Source of the DNA: an uncultured Desulfovibrio sp.
GTDB taxonomy: Bacteria > Desulfobacterota > Desulfovibrionia > Desulfovibrionales > Desulfovibrionaceae
Direction: 5' to 3'
DNA length: 13,980 bases
Assembly: GCA_945871415.1 (NCBI GenBank)
Contig: CAMBWG010000017.1
Location: 1 to 13,980 of the forward strand
Below, piece by piece: positions 1 through 8,536 of this stretch (position 1 is its first letter; every line of letters begins with the position of its first letter). Position numbers and translations under genes: made by a program. Below the pieces are notes generated by a model. The model searched no databases and had not been told where the DNA came from. It worked only from the letters and a program-made list of their open reading frames with translations.

Positions 1-117
1 CCAGCTCCCTGTGTCACGTCCCTGCCGCGGCAGACTCGCGGAAATGCGGCGTCGTTTTTGTTATTTTTTTCACAACAGGAACGCCCCGTCAATAGGCGAC
101 GCGATCCCGGCGGTCCC
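1..117. other. Non-coding segment downstream of the bactofilin gene
   Basis: This is the 3' flank of the minus-strand elongasome operon and is cut by the window edge. I see no credible gene. It contains a 12-bp perfect palindrome, CTGCCGCGGCAG, at 22-33, and an A/T-rich run at about 55-75. No hairpin followed by a clear U-tract is visible for the minus strand, so no intrinsic terminator for the operon can be called here; it may lie beyond the edge. Confidence 0.4.
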
Positions 118-513
118 CTATCCTTTGGGCTGCTCCTGCCGCTGCGGGGGGGTGCGCATGGTGATCTGGCCCTCGATGATGCCGCCTTCTTCGGTAAGCA
201 GGCTCGGCGTGCGCAGCCGGCCTTCCAGCACGCCGGAAGAATGCACCACCACGCGACGCTTGGCGACGACATCGCCGGTCAGCTGCCCGGACAGCATCAG
301 CTCGCCGACGTTGAAGGTTCCGTCAACCACGGCGCCCTTGCCGATGACCAGCGTGCCCTCGCTGGTAATTTCCCCGGTAAACTTGCCGTCAATATGGACG
401 GAGCCTTCAAAAACAAGCTTGCCTTCATAAACGGTATTGGAACCGAGAAAGGCGTTCAGTTCTTCCTTTGCCACACTATCCCCCAATGGACCTTTCGGTC
501 TTCGCAGTATCAT
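118..513 (-). CDS. Bactofilin (polymer-forming cytoskeletal protein)
   Basis: This 131-aa protein has the size and look of a bactofilin. These proteins self-assemble without nucleotide into filaments and often anchor or guide cell-wall enzymes at the inner membrane. Residues about 25-119 form the expected right-handed beta-helix: short hydrophobic strands alternate with glycine turns (for example VHIDGKFTGEI at 39-49 and GTLVIGKGAVVDGTF at 53-67). The flanks are short and polar, ending in a Pro/Gln-rich tail (PPQRQEQPKG). There is no signal peptide or membrane helix. The ATG lies 3 bp after the rodA stop, with AAGGG about 8 nt upstream inside rodA, so it is probably co-translated as the last gene of the operon. 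That position suggests a role in the same wall-building process, which is inference. The family assignment is firm; the exact role is unknown. Confidence 0.9.
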   Translation of the reverse strand: MILRRPKGPLGDSVAKEELNAFLGSNTVYEGKLVFEGSVHIDGKFTGEITSEGTLVIGKGAVVDGTFNVGELMLSGQLTGDVVAKRRVVVHSSGVLEGRLRTPSLLTEEGGIIEGQITMRTPPQRQEQPKG

Positions 514-516
514 CGG

Positions 517-1626
517 TTAACCCTTGAACATGAAGCGTCTCATGGAGACGTTAAGCACAATTCCCACCAATGTAAAATTGACGATCGTGGCGCTGCCGCC
601 GTAACTGATGAAAGGCAGGGGTATGCCGACCACCGGCATCAGACCGATGACCATGCCCATATTGATGCAGATTTGCCAGAAAAAATAAAAGAAAACGCCC
701 ACTACCAGCATACTGCCGAAGCGGTCCTTGGCCTGTACGGCCGTGGCAAAAATGGACAGCAGGAAAAAGCAGAAGGCCGTAACCAGCGCCACGCAGCCCA
801 CAAAGCCCCACTCCTCGCCGAAAACGGCAACGGCGAAGTCGGAATGCCGCTCAGGCAGAAAGCGCAGCTGGCTCTGCGTGCCGCCGCCAAAGCCCTTGCC
901 CCAGAGCTCGCCGGAGCCGATGGCGATACGTGACTGCAGGATGTGATAGCCCGTGCCGCGCGGATCATCGCCGGGGTTAAGAAAGGTCAGGATACGCTGC
1001 CGCTGATAGTCGTGCATGCCCACGAACCACATGAACGCCCCGGCACAGGGCACGGCCAGCAGACAGGTCTTGAGCACGGCGGGCTTGAGCCCGTGAAACA
1101 GAATCATGCCCGCGAGAATGAGCAGAATCAGCATGGAGGTACCGAGGTCCGGCTGCTTGAGAATGAAGAGCACCGGCAGCATCCCGGCAGCCAGAACCAT
1201 GCTGAAGTTCTTCCAGTCCAGAGGTTTGCCGTCGCGGGAGAGCAGACGGGCCGTCAGCACCAGCACGGCCAGCTTGGTCATTTCCGACGGCTGAAGGCTC
1301 ATGAATCCCAGAGAAATCCAGCGTTTTGCTCCGTACACCGTACTTCCGATGAGCGGTACCAGCATCAGCAGAACAAGGCAGCACAAATATGCCGGCCAGG
1401 CAAGGTTACGCAGCTGCCGGTAGTCGAAGCACAGCGTCAGCAGCAGACAGCCCAGACCGCACAGTCCCCAGATCAGCTGTTTCTGATAAAAGGGCGCATA
1501 GGACAGCAGGCCGCTTTCAATGCGCGTGCCGCTGGCGGAGTAGAGATTGCCGACGCCCACAAGATAGAGCGCGAACAGCCAGAGCAGCAGGCTCCAGTTA
1601 AGATAGGTAAAAAGTCGCTTATCCAT
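517..1626 (-). CDS. rodA: RodA, SEDS-family peptidoglycan glycosyltransferase
   Basis: A 369-aa polytopic inner-membrane protein of the SEDS family, which polymerises lipid II into glycan strands for lateral-wall growth in partnership with PBP2. SEDS hallmarks are present: YGAKRWI (98-104), LQPSEMTKLA (111-120), KQPDLGTS (157-164), the long extracellular-loop motif with PERHSDF (258-264), whose Asp263 corresponds to the catalytic aspartate, and the C-terminal GIPLPFISYGGS (334-345). The length matches RodA (about 370 aa), and the partner mrdA lies directly upstream, which favours RodA over the division paralogue FtsW. The ATG is preceded in frame by a TGA five codons upstream, so the start is nearly forced, yet there is no clear Shine-Dalgarno sequence. 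Translation may depend on the upstream structure or on coupling. Confidence 0.96.
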   Translation of the reverse strand: MDKRLFTYLNWSLLLWLFALYLVGVGNLYSASGTRIESGLLSYAPFYQKQLIWGLCGLGCLLLTLCFDYRQLRNLAWPAYLCCLVLLMLVPLIGSTVYGAKRWISLGFMSLQPSEMTKLAVLVLTARLLSRDGKPLDWKNFSMVLAAGMLPVLFILKQPDLGTSMLILLILAGMILFHGLKPAVLKTCLLAVPCAGAFMWFVGMHDYQRQRILTFLNPGDDPRGTGYHILQSRIAIGSGELWGKGFGGGTQSQLRFLPERHSDFAVAVFGEEWGFVGCVALVTAFCFFLLSIFATAVQAKDRFGSMLVVGVFFYFFWQICINMGMVIGLMPVVGIPLPFISYGGSATIVNFTLVGIVLNVSMRRFMFKG

Positions 1627-1700
1627 ACGCAGGCGCAGGTATCAACGTTGAAAATTTGCGTGGAGTCCCTTCCGACGGGGATTCTTCACTGTTCACCCGC

Positions 1701-1727
1701 AGGCGGGCCGGGCGGACCGGCCCTGCC
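1701..1727 (-). other. Strong GC hairpin at the mrdA stop codon
   Basis: GGGCCGG (1705-1711) pairs perfectly with CCGGCCC (1716-1722) around a 5-nt loop. After a single bulged base, AGGC (1701-1704) pairs with GCCT (1724-1727), so the stem reaches into the mrdA stop codon. No U-tract follows on the minus strand (the next bases read GCGGGTGAACAGTG), so it is not a standard intrinsic terminator. Candidate roles are mRNA 3'-end protection or processing, or partial attenuation between mrdA and rodA. The fold is seen by eye; the role is inference. Confidence 0.5.
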
Positions 1728-3802
1728 TACGGGATGATGACCTTGAACCGCGGCGCCTGCCCCGGACGGGTCGGCGCCGGAGCCGGACGGGTTTCCAGCG
1801 GCACGACATTGCGCGGACGCGGCGTGCCTTCGGGGTTCGGGCGTGCGCTTTGCGGCGTGGGGGCCAGCGGCGTCACAACGGCGCGGCGCGGCCGCTGCTG
1901 CTGTTGCTGCTGCGGCGTCTCCGTTACGGGACGAGGTTTGGGAATGCCCTCGTCCGGACCGAAAAGATGCTCATAGACCTTCTTGGCCACAGGACCGGCC
2001 ACACTGGACCCGCCGCCTCCATGTTCCACCATGACGACGACCACATAGGTCTTGTCATTCTTGCGTCCCCAGGTGGCGATCCAGGCATGGTCGCGCTGGG
2101 CGTATTCCATTTCAGCGGTCTTGAGGCGACGATCTCCCGACGAAAAGCGCAGCTTGACGACCTGCGCCGTCCCGGTCTTACCGCCCATGTCGGCATCCTT
2201 GCGGCCCACGACGCGCGCCGTGCCGCCGGATGCCGTCCTGCGCATGGCCTCCACGACAAAGTCCAGCGTCTTGAGCGAGGCCGGCACCGTGCCGACCACA
2301 TCGACCGTGGTATTGTCCAGCAGCTGCGGCTTGAGCAGCTTGCCGCCGTTCAGCAGACTGGAAACGTAGACGGCCATCTGCACGGGGGTCACCAGTGTGT
2401 AGCCCTGTCCGATGGAAACATTGTACGTCTCGCCGCGCACCCAGGGTTTCTTGAAGCGCTTGCGCTTCCACTCCTTGGAAGGCACCAGACCGGATTTCTC
2501 GTGCGGCAGATCAATGCCGGTGGGACGACCGAAACCGCAGGCCTTGGCGAATTCCTCGATCTTGTCGATACCGAGACGCTCGGCCATGATATAAAAATAC
2601 ACGTCGCAGGAATTGATCAGCGCGCTCTGCATGTTCTGCGAGCCGTGGCCGCCGCGCCGCCAGCAGCGGAAAATCTGGTTGCCCAGCTTGACCTGCCCGG
2701 GGCAGTAGACGCTCTCGTTGGGATTGACCCCGTTTTCCAGAAACATCGCCGCCATGACGAGCTTCCAGACCGATCCCGGAGGATAGACGCTCTGAATGAC
2801 GCGGTTCTGGAGCGGGAAACGCTTGCTGGTCCGCAGAGCGTCCCAGTCCCGCTGGGATATGCCCGCGGCAAAAATATTGTTGTCATAGGCGGGCGAAGTG
2901 ACAAGCGCGCGCAGCTTGCCCGTATCGGGCTCCATGACGACCACGCAGCCGGCCTCTCCCTGCAGGGCTTCCCAGGCGGCTTCCTGCAGATCGCGGTCCA
3001 GACTCAGATTGATTTCTTCGCCGCTCTGCGGTTCCTTGGTCAGACGCTTGCCCAGCATGCGGCTGTGAGCGTCCACTTCGACCTCGTACTCGCCCTTGCG
3101 GCCGCGCAGGCGCTTTTCCAGCTCCAGCTCAAGCCCCTGCTTGCCCACAAGATCGCCCATGGCCAGATCCGGATCGGCCTGCATTTCCCGCTCGTTGACT
3201 TCCGCCACATAGCCCAGCACGTGAGCGAACAGATCCTTTTCGGGATAACTGCGCTTGGTGCGCACGACGATTTCCAGTCCCGGCCAGTTGATCAGCTCGG
3301 ACTCCACGCGCGCCACCAGCTCGAAGTCCATATCCGTGATCATGAGCAGCGGCTCGAAGGGCTTCACCTTGATCCGGTCGCTGCGGTACTTGTCCCAGAC
3401 CTGCTCCAGCGGCAGATTGGTCCATTCGCTGATTTGCGCCAGCGTGGCGGGCACGTCATGGCAGTCTTCCGGCACCAGCGCAAGGCCGAAGGCCGTCCGG
3501 TTGTCGGCCAGAACTTTATTGGTGTCGTCAAGAATACGGCCCCGCGGCGCAAAGATGCGCTCCATGCGGAGACGGTTGTTCTGCGCCTGTTCGCTGAACT
3601 CCGCGCCCCTGTGTATCTGAAGATACCAGAAGCGCGCCACGAAGACGAAAAAGAAGATGCCTACCAGCACCTGCAACAGGATGGCCCCGCTGCGTGGCGG
3701 CTGGTAGCGTTCGCTTTCGACCTGAATCTTGAGCCAGGAACGCTTTTTCCTGCCCTGCGCGGCGCCGCCGTTTTCTTCCGGGGGCCGCTTATTCCGAAAC
3801 AT
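1727..3802 (-). CDS. mrdA: Penicillin-binding protein 2 (elongasome DD-transpeptidase)
   Basis: A 691-aa class B penicillin-binding protein that cross-links peptidoglycan during elongation with RodA. Numbering from the ATG: a short basic cytoplasmic tail, one membrane anchor at about 39-56, a dimerisation/pedestal region including RMERIFAPRGRILD (79-92), then the transpeptidase domain. Active-site motifs are SVWK (344-347, nucleophile Ser344), SCD (398-400, the PBP2 version of SxN) and KTG (542-544). The start could be the ATG at 3802 or a GTG one codon earlier (3805); GGAG lies 9 or 6 nt upstream respectively. Its 5' end overlaps the mreD 3' end by 14 bp, implying coupling. Unusual is a tail of about 70 residues after the catalytic domain (from about 620), rich in Pro, Arg and Thr with a six-Gln run, ending FKVIIP. 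Confidence 0.96.
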   Translation of the reverse strand: MFRNKRPPEENGGAAQGRKKRSWLKIQVESERYQPPRSGAILLQVLVGIFFFVFVARFWYLQIHRGAEFSEQAQNNRLRMERIFAPRGRILDDTNKVLADNRTAFGLALVPEDCHDVPATLAQISEWTNLPLEQVWDKYRSDRIKVKPFEPLLMITDMDFELVARVESELINWPGLEIVVRTKRSYPEKDLFAHVLGYVAEVNEREMQADPDLAMGDLVGKQGLELELEKRLRGRKGEYEVEVDAHSRMLGKRLTKEPQSGEEINLSLDRDLQEAAWEALQGEAGCVVVMEPDTGKLRALVTSPAYDNNIFAAGISQRDWDALRTSKRFPLQNRVIQSVYPPGSVWKLVMAAMFLENGVNPNESVYCPGQVKLGNQIFRCWRRGGHGSQNMQSALINSCDVYFYIMAERLGIDKIEEFAKACGFGRPTGIDLPHEKSGLVPSKEWKRKRFKKPWVRGETYNVSIGQGYTLVTPVQMAVYVSSLLNGGKLLKPQLLDNTTVDVVGTVPASLKTLDFVVEAMRRTASGGTARVVGRKDADMGGKTGTAQVVKLRFSSGDRRLKTAEMEYAQRDHAWIATWGRKNDKTYVVVVMVEHGGGGSSVAGPVAKKVYEHLFGPDEGIPKPRPVTETPQQQQQQRPRRAVVTPLAPTPQSARPNPEGTPRPRNVVPLETRPAPAPTRPGQAPRFKVIIP

Positions 3803-4262
3803 CACTCTTGTCTCCGGGACGCAGCACGGACAGAATCCGCCAGGCCAGCGGCATATAGATGGCCTGCACGAGACTGATATCGCGCATGGCGTTCATGTCG
3901 AACGTCGGCGTTGCCTGCAGGGGAGCCAGCAGCCAGGCCAGCCCGAAATACGCGCCCCCCAGACAGGTGGACAACAGAAAAATAAAGACGAAATTGCCGA
4001 CCTCGAACAGCCAGCGCCCTATCTTGAACGAGGCAATGACCACCAGATACCAGAGCAGCACGCCGCCGAACGGCCGCGTTCCCATCCCCTCCTGAAGAAT
4101 AATGAAAATCGGCAGCAGCCAGCCCAGCATTTTGTAGTCCCGTTCCTGCAGCAGCAGCAGAACGCCGACGACAAGCGCATCCAGCCCCGGTACCAGGGCC
4201 TGCGCAATAATGGAAATTACGATGAAAGCCAGCCACCAGCAGCATTCCTGAAAAGTATTCAT
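3789..4262 (-). CDS. mreD: MreD, rod shape-determining membrane protein
   Basis: A 157-aa very hydrophobic protein with about five predicted membrane segments (roughly residues 9-24, 27-39, 45-60, 66-80 and 90-113) and a short polar C-terminus. MreD is a small inner-membrane member of the elongasome that works with MreC to activate PBP2-RodA. Sequence motifs in this family are weak. The call rests on size (usually about 160 aa), topology, and its place exactly between mreC and mrdA. The ATG is 3 bp after the mreC stop and no good Shine-Dalgarno is visible, so translation is probably coupled to mreC. The 3' end runs 14 bp into mrdA. Confidence 0.9.
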   Translation of the reverse strand: MNTFQECCWWLAFIVISIIAQALVPGLDALVVGVLLLLQERDYKMLGWLLPIFIILQEGMGTRPFGGVLLWYLVVIASFKIGRWLFEVGNFVFIFLLSTCLGGAYFGLAWLLAPLQATPTFDMNAMRDISLVQAIYMPLAWRILSVLRPGDKSDVSE

Positions 4263-4265
4263 GAG

Positions 4266-5207
4266 TTAACGGGAGGGTTGCAGACGGGGCCCGCCGGTGC
4301 TGCCGTCGGGCGCGACCGAAGGCGAGGTGCGCCCCGGCGCGGGGGGGCCCACAAAGACCGGCGGCGGTCCGAGGGGCAGGGTGGGGACGCTGACCCCCGT
4401 GGGCTCAAGCATAAGCACTTCTTCCAGATGGCGCAGATCCACCAGCGGCTCGGCCTGAATCGCCAGAAACTGGGAGTAGTTGGACGGGGCGACGCTGAGC
4501 ACGCGGGCCACGGGAATGCCCTTGGGGAACTTGCCGTCAAGGCCGGAGGTAATAAGGATTTCCCCGGGATTAACGTCCGTGCCCCGCTCCATAAAGCTGA
4601 CTTCCAGAACGCGGCCCGGTCCCTGACCGGTCAGAATGCCGGAGGAGCGACTTTCCTGCGCCAGAACGGCAATACGGCTGGAGGGGTCCGTCAGCAGCAG
4701 GGCCGTGGCGGTATGCGCGCTGGATCGCAGAATGCGCCCCACCAGGCCGAGATTCGTCACCAGCGGCGTGCCGGGGCGGCCGCCCGTGGCATAGCCGCGA
4801 TTGATGCTGATGCTGTCGAGAACGCCGTTGGGGCCAAGACGGCCCGAAAGCACCCGCGCTCCCACAGGACGCCAGGCCTGATCCGTCGGCATCTGAAGAA
4901 GCTGACGCAGACGCCTGAGCTCGGCCAGCGATTCTCCCTGCGCCATAAGACGCGCTTCCAAGTCACGCACCCGTTCCTTGAGCGCAAGATTCTCCTGCCG
5001 CACGTCAACCAGCGCGAAATAATTGCTCCAGATATCGGCAACGGAATCCTGCACGGCACGCAGACCGGACAGGACGCCTCCTGCGGCTTCCAGACCGACA
5101 TTGGTTGTGATGGTGTCCAGCACTTGCGTACGCTGATTCCACGAGTACACGCCAAGCAGAAGAATAAACAGCGTGCCCGCAAGCAGGAAAAGACGCCTGA
5201 ATGTCAC
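4266..5207 (-). CDS. mreC: MreC, rod shape-determining periplasmic scaffold
   Basis: MreC is a bitopic inner-membrane protein whose periplasmic part activates PBP2. From the GTG at 5207 the product is 313 aa: a short basic start (VTFRR), one membrane helix at about 6-22, an amphipathic coiled coil at about 63-105 (ENLALKERVRDLEARL and after), then the two-beta-barrel core (GRLGPNGVLDSISINRG; DPSSRIAVLAQESRSSGILTG; LITSGLDGKFPKGIPVARV). A Pro/Gly-rich tail of about 40 residues follows the core. I chose the GTG because AGGTGG sits 4 nt upstream and the result matches the short N-terminus usual in MreC. An in-frame ATG at 5306 and a TTG at 5318 would add 33-37 unconserved-looking residues and have no ribosome binding site. 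It is first in the tightly packed mreC-mreD-mrdA-rodA-bactofilin run. Confidence 0.93.
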   Translation of the reverse strand: MTFRRLFLLAGTLFILLLGVYSWNQRTQVLDTITTNVGLEAAGGVLSGLRAVQDSVADIWSNYFALVDVRQENLALKERVRDLEARLMAQGESLAELRRLRQLLQMPTDQAWRPVGARVLSGRLGPNGVLDSISINRGYATGGRPGTPLVTNLGLVGRILRSSAHTATALLLTDPSSRIAVLAQESRSSGILTGQGPGRVLEVSFMERGTDVNPGEILITSGLDGKFPKGIPVARVLSVAPSNYSQFLAIQAEPLVDLRHLEEVLMLEPTGVSVPTLPLGPPPVFVGPPAPGRTSPSVAPDGSTGGPRLQPSR

Positions 5208-5662
5208 ATTTCCACCTGTGACGCGCCGCCCCGCCGCAATAGAGGGCGCGCCTGTTGTCGAAAGGTTGGACTTTTCACCGGATGCCGCCGCCCGGCGGCG
5301 CGTCATGGAAAGAAGCAAAAACGGGAAACGCCCGACCGACCGCCTCGGGAAGGCGACATGGCCGGGCGTCCGCTCCCGCGTTCACCGGGGCAGGAAAGAA
5401 CCTGCGGCGTCACGATCCCGCCGGACGTCTCGTTCGGATGGTTCTGGTCGACTATTTCTATGCGACGCAAGGCCCGCCCCGCAAACATAGAGCATTTTCA
5501 GGTTGAAACGCTTTGCATTTCAAACATACGGCCTGTCGTTTCGCGAAAAAACACGGTTTTTCCGCTCACTTCGGACCGGGCGGCGCTGTGTCGCCGCCTC
5601 GCGTTTTACCTTTTTTCAAAGGTAAAACGCTCTGGAAAACGCGTCCCGGCGGGGATACTCGA
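5208..5662. other. Gap between mreB and mreC, partly filled by a repeat
   Basis: About 455 bp without a convincing gene separate mreB from mreC. Repeat A copy 1 occupies 5488-5633. The remaining part (5208-5487) shows no recognisable product on either strand; open frames there lack ribosome binding sites and run into the repeat or into mreC. A separate promoter for mreC downwards could lie here, but I see only weak matches. The mreB transcript must read through the repeat's hairpins if all six genes form one unit. Confidence 0.5.
5488..5633 (+). repeat. Structured repeat A, copy 1
   Basis: This 146-bp block is about five-sixths identical, by hand alignment, to 8129-8273 and in the same orientation. 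Both copies start TAGAGCATTTTCAG and end AAACGCTCT. Four consecutive stem-loops can be drawn: an imperfect one at 5501-5525; GCGAAAAAAC/GTTTTTCCGC at 5543-5565 with one mismatch; GGCGGCG/CGCCGCC at 5579-5598; and a perfect 10-bp stem GCGTTTTACC/GGTAAAACGC at 5601-5630. It lies between mreB and mreC. No gene product is evident, so it looks like a non-coding dispersed element. Confidence 0.8.
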
Positions 5663-6856
<1,194 letters not shown>

Positions 6857-6869
6857 TCAATGGATAAAT

Positions 6870-6898
6870 TTGTTCGGCTAAATTGGGCGCTAAGTCAA
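6870..6898 (-). promoter_or_regulatory. Weak candidate promoter for mreB
   Basis: On the minus strand TTGACT (6893-6898) is a good sigma-70 -35 match. At 17 nt spacing the -10 position reads GAACAA (6870-6875), a poor match. The position, about 170 nt before the mreB ATG in the divergent intergenic region, is reasonable. I rank it as a guess. Confidence 0.22.
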
Positions 6899-6970
6899 GG
6901 GCGGCGGCGGGTGGTTCAAAATATTTTTCTTACGCCGCCTTCCGTGAAAGCGCGGCAAAAGGGCATAATT

Positions 6971-7909
6971 ATGCTGCGTTGGCACACATTGGCCACATGG
7001 TTCCGCCGGCGATACGGCGTGCGGGTGCAAAAAATTCCACTGGACGCGGGCGCGACCTGCCCCAACCGCGACGGCACGCTGTCGCACGAAGGCTGCCTGT
7101 TCTGCAACGACGAGGGCTCCGGTTCCGGTCTCGGCCTGCGCGGTCTGTCGCTGGCCGCGCAGTGGCAGCGCTGGCATAGCAAATATACGACCACCGATCC
7201 CGACCGGCGCTTCATGGCCTATCTCCAGTCCTTTTCCAATACCTACGGCCCCGTCGACCGGCTGCGTCATCTGCTGACGGAAATCGCCGCCCTGCCGGGC
7301 TGCATGGGCGTCAGCGTCGGCACCCGGCCCGACTGTCTGGACGAGGAGCGCGTCGCCCTGCTGGCGTCCGTGCCTCTGCCCGAAGTCTGGCTGGAACTGG
7401 GTCTGCAAAGCGCGCATGACGCCACGCTGCGCCGCATACGGCGCGGGCATGACGCGGCCGCCTCCGCCCGGGCCGTGCGCATGGCCGCAGACGCCGGGCT
7501 GCTCGTCTGCGGTCATCTCATGGCGGGCCTGCCCGGCGAAGACTACGCCGAATTTGCCGCCAGTGTGGACTGGGCCGTTTCCCTGCCCCTCGCCGGGCTC
7601 AAGCTCCATAATGTCTATGTTCCACGGGGAACGGGGCTGGCCGCTCTCCTCGCCCGGGGCGCGTATCAGCCGCTGGCCCGGGACGAATATGTGGACTGGC
7701 TCTGCGGCGTCCTCCCCCGCATTCCCGCCCGCATGGCCCTGCACCGCATACAGGCCGATCCCGCCCCCGGAGAACTGGAAGCCCCGGACTGGGCGCTGGA
7801 TAAGCGCGGCATCATTACCGACGTCCGCCGCGCCCTCACCGCCCGCAACCTCTGGCAGGGCTGCCGCGCCGACGTGCCCGACGCCCGCCCGGAATGGTTC
7901 GGCGGCTAA
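6971..7909 (+). CDS. TIGR01212 (YhcC-like) family radical SAM protein
   Basis: A 312-aa radical SAM enzyme of the TIGR01212/YhcC type. The N-terminus carries the family's cluster-binding pattern C30-PNRDGTLSHEG-C42-LF-C45 (C-x11-C-x2-C), which should ligate a 4Fe-4S cluster cleaving S-adenosylmethionine. Other typical stretches are YLQSFSNTYGP, VGTRPDCL, VWLELGLQSAHDATLRRIRRGH and CGHLMAGLPGED, then LKLHNVYVPRGT. The C-terminus is shorter and less conserved. The substrate of this family is, to my knowledge, not settled. The ATG at 6971 has AAAAGGG 7 nt upstream; longer in-frame starts reach into the mreB promoter region and were rejected. It is a single gene, divergent from mreB and convergent with the coaBC operon, and is followed within 20 bp by repeat B copy 1, which may end its transcript. 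Confidence 0.9.
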   Translation: MLRWHTLATWFRRRYGVRVQKIPLDAGATCPNRDGTLSHEGCLFCNDEGSGSGLGLRGLSLAAQWQRWHSKYTTTDPDRRFMAYLQSFSNTYGPVDRLRHLLTEIAALPGCMGVSVGTRPDCLDEERVALLASVPLPEVWLELGLQSAHDATLRRIRRGHDAAASARAVRMAADAGLLVCGHLMAGLPGEDYAEFAASVDWAVSLPLAGLKLHNVYVPRGTGLAALLARGAYQPLARDEYVDWLCGVLPRIPARMALHRIQADPAPGELEAPDWALDKRGIITDVRRALTARNLWQGCRADVPDARPEWFGG

Positions 7910-7928
7910 CCCACTGGTTATTTATCAG

Positions 7929-8036
7929 TTGGGGGGAAGGGAACCCCTTGGCTGGCGCACAAGGGGTTCCCTTCCCCCCAAGCCCCCCATCCTTCCCCAA
8001 CGCGCTTTTATTGGGAAGATGTAATGCCGCGGGAAC
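7929..8036 (+). repeat. Structured repeat B, copy 1 (hairpin plus C-rich tail)
   Basis: A perfect 22-bp inverted repeat (arms 7929-7950 and 7960-7981; inner arm AACCCCTTG/CAAGGGGTT) encloses the 9-nt loop GCTGGCGCA. A C-rich, G-poor tail (CCCCCCATCCTTCCCC) and the box CGCGCTTTTATTGGGAAGATG follow at about 7983-8022. Loop, tail and box recur in reverse complement at 8425-8536. It starts 19 bp after the radical SAM stop. In RNA the hairpin would be very stable, but only four U residues follow, and at a distance, so it is not a textbook terminator. Confidence 0.85.
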
Positions 8037-8128
8037 GCCGTCGCCTTCCCGCGGCGGCCGTCCCCGGGAATGCAACTGACAAAATACTTTATTTTCAAAG
8101 TGTTATTGCACAACAACCAGAGCAGTTT

Positions 8129-8273
8129 TAGAGCATTTTCAGTTTGAAACGCTGTGCGTTTCAAACCATACGGCCTGTCGTTTCGCGGAAAAACGCAGTT
8201 TTTCCGCTTAATTTTTGTCGGGTGGCGCTGTGCCGCCCCTCGCGTTTCTCCTTTTTCAAAGTTGAAACGCTCT
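8129..8273 (+). repeat. Structured repeat A, copy 2
   Basis: Second copy of the block at 5488-5633, same orientation, 145 bp. The stems are better formed here: an 11-bp perfect stem GTTTGAAACGC/GCGTTTCAAAC (8142-8166) with a 3-nt loop; a 10-bp perfect stem GCGGAAAAAC/GTTTTTCCGC (8185-8207); GGGTGGC/GCCGCCC (8220-8238) with one G-T wobble; and GCGTTTC/GAAACGC closing the last stem (8242-8270). Stems are kept although the sequence differs from copy 1 at several paired sites, which suggests the fold matters. Confidence 0.82.
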
Positions 8274-8288
8274 CATCAAAAACGACAA

Positions 8289-8325
8289 AGCCCGGAAAAT
8301 GTCGCAGTATTTTCCGGGCTCTTTT
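8289..8325. terminator. Intrinsic terminator, probably bidirectional
   Basis: A perfect 12-bp stem AGCCCGGAAAAT/ATTTTCCGGGCT (8289-8300 and 8309-8320) with loop GTCGCAGT is followed on the plus strand by CTTTT. On the minus strand the stem is followed by TTGTCGTTTTTG, so it can act in both directions. It sits between two converging genes, the expected place for a shared terminator. Confidence 0.75.
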
Positions 8326-8424
8326 CATGCAGGCAATCCTGCGAAGCAAAACAAGAAATTTCCATCCGGCTGTCCGGCCTGCCTGTACAGGAAACCGGGG
8401 GACGTTCATCTGGGGAAAGCGTCA

Positions 8425-8536
8425 GCAGTCCCGGAACGTCACATCAATCCTAATACAGCGCGTTTGGGGAAGGATGGGGGGCCGGGGGGAAAGAAACGCC
8501 TTTGTGCGCTAGCCAAAGGGGTTTCCTTCCCCCCGG
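8425..8536 (-). repeat. Structured repeat B, copy 2 (inverted)
   Basis: Reverse-complement copy of repeat B. Arms at 8482-8504 and 8514-8536 pair at 21 of 23 positions around TGCGCTAGC (minus-strand loop GCTAGCGCA, one base different from copy 1). On the minus strand the tail CCCCCCATCCTTCCCC and CGCGCTGTATTAGG follow. The hairpin begins 14 bp after the stop of the 276-aa minus-strand gene, so polarity relative to its gene is the same as for copy 1. Confidence 0.85.

Noticed and set aside
1850..3877. Long plus-strand open frame opposite mrdA
   Set aside because: High-GC antisense shadow of PBP2, whose catalytic motifs are intact on the minus strand; the product has no recognisable domain and is His/Arg-rich.
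5601..5630. Intrinsic terminator for mreB in the last stem of repeat A
   Set aside because: The perfect 10-bp stem is not followed by a U-tract on the minus strand (next bases GAGGCGGCG), so it was kept only as part of the repeat.
8144..8512. Open frame over repeat A copy 2, sharing the peptide IRPVVSRKN with a frame over copy 1
   Set aside because: The shared peptide follows from nucleotide identity of the repeats; the reading frames diverge at indels and conservation fits stems better than codons.
7929..8536. CRISPR array or insertion sequence in the repeat-rich gap
   Set aside because: Repeats are long, few, inverted and unevenly spaced, with no transposase frame or regular spacers.
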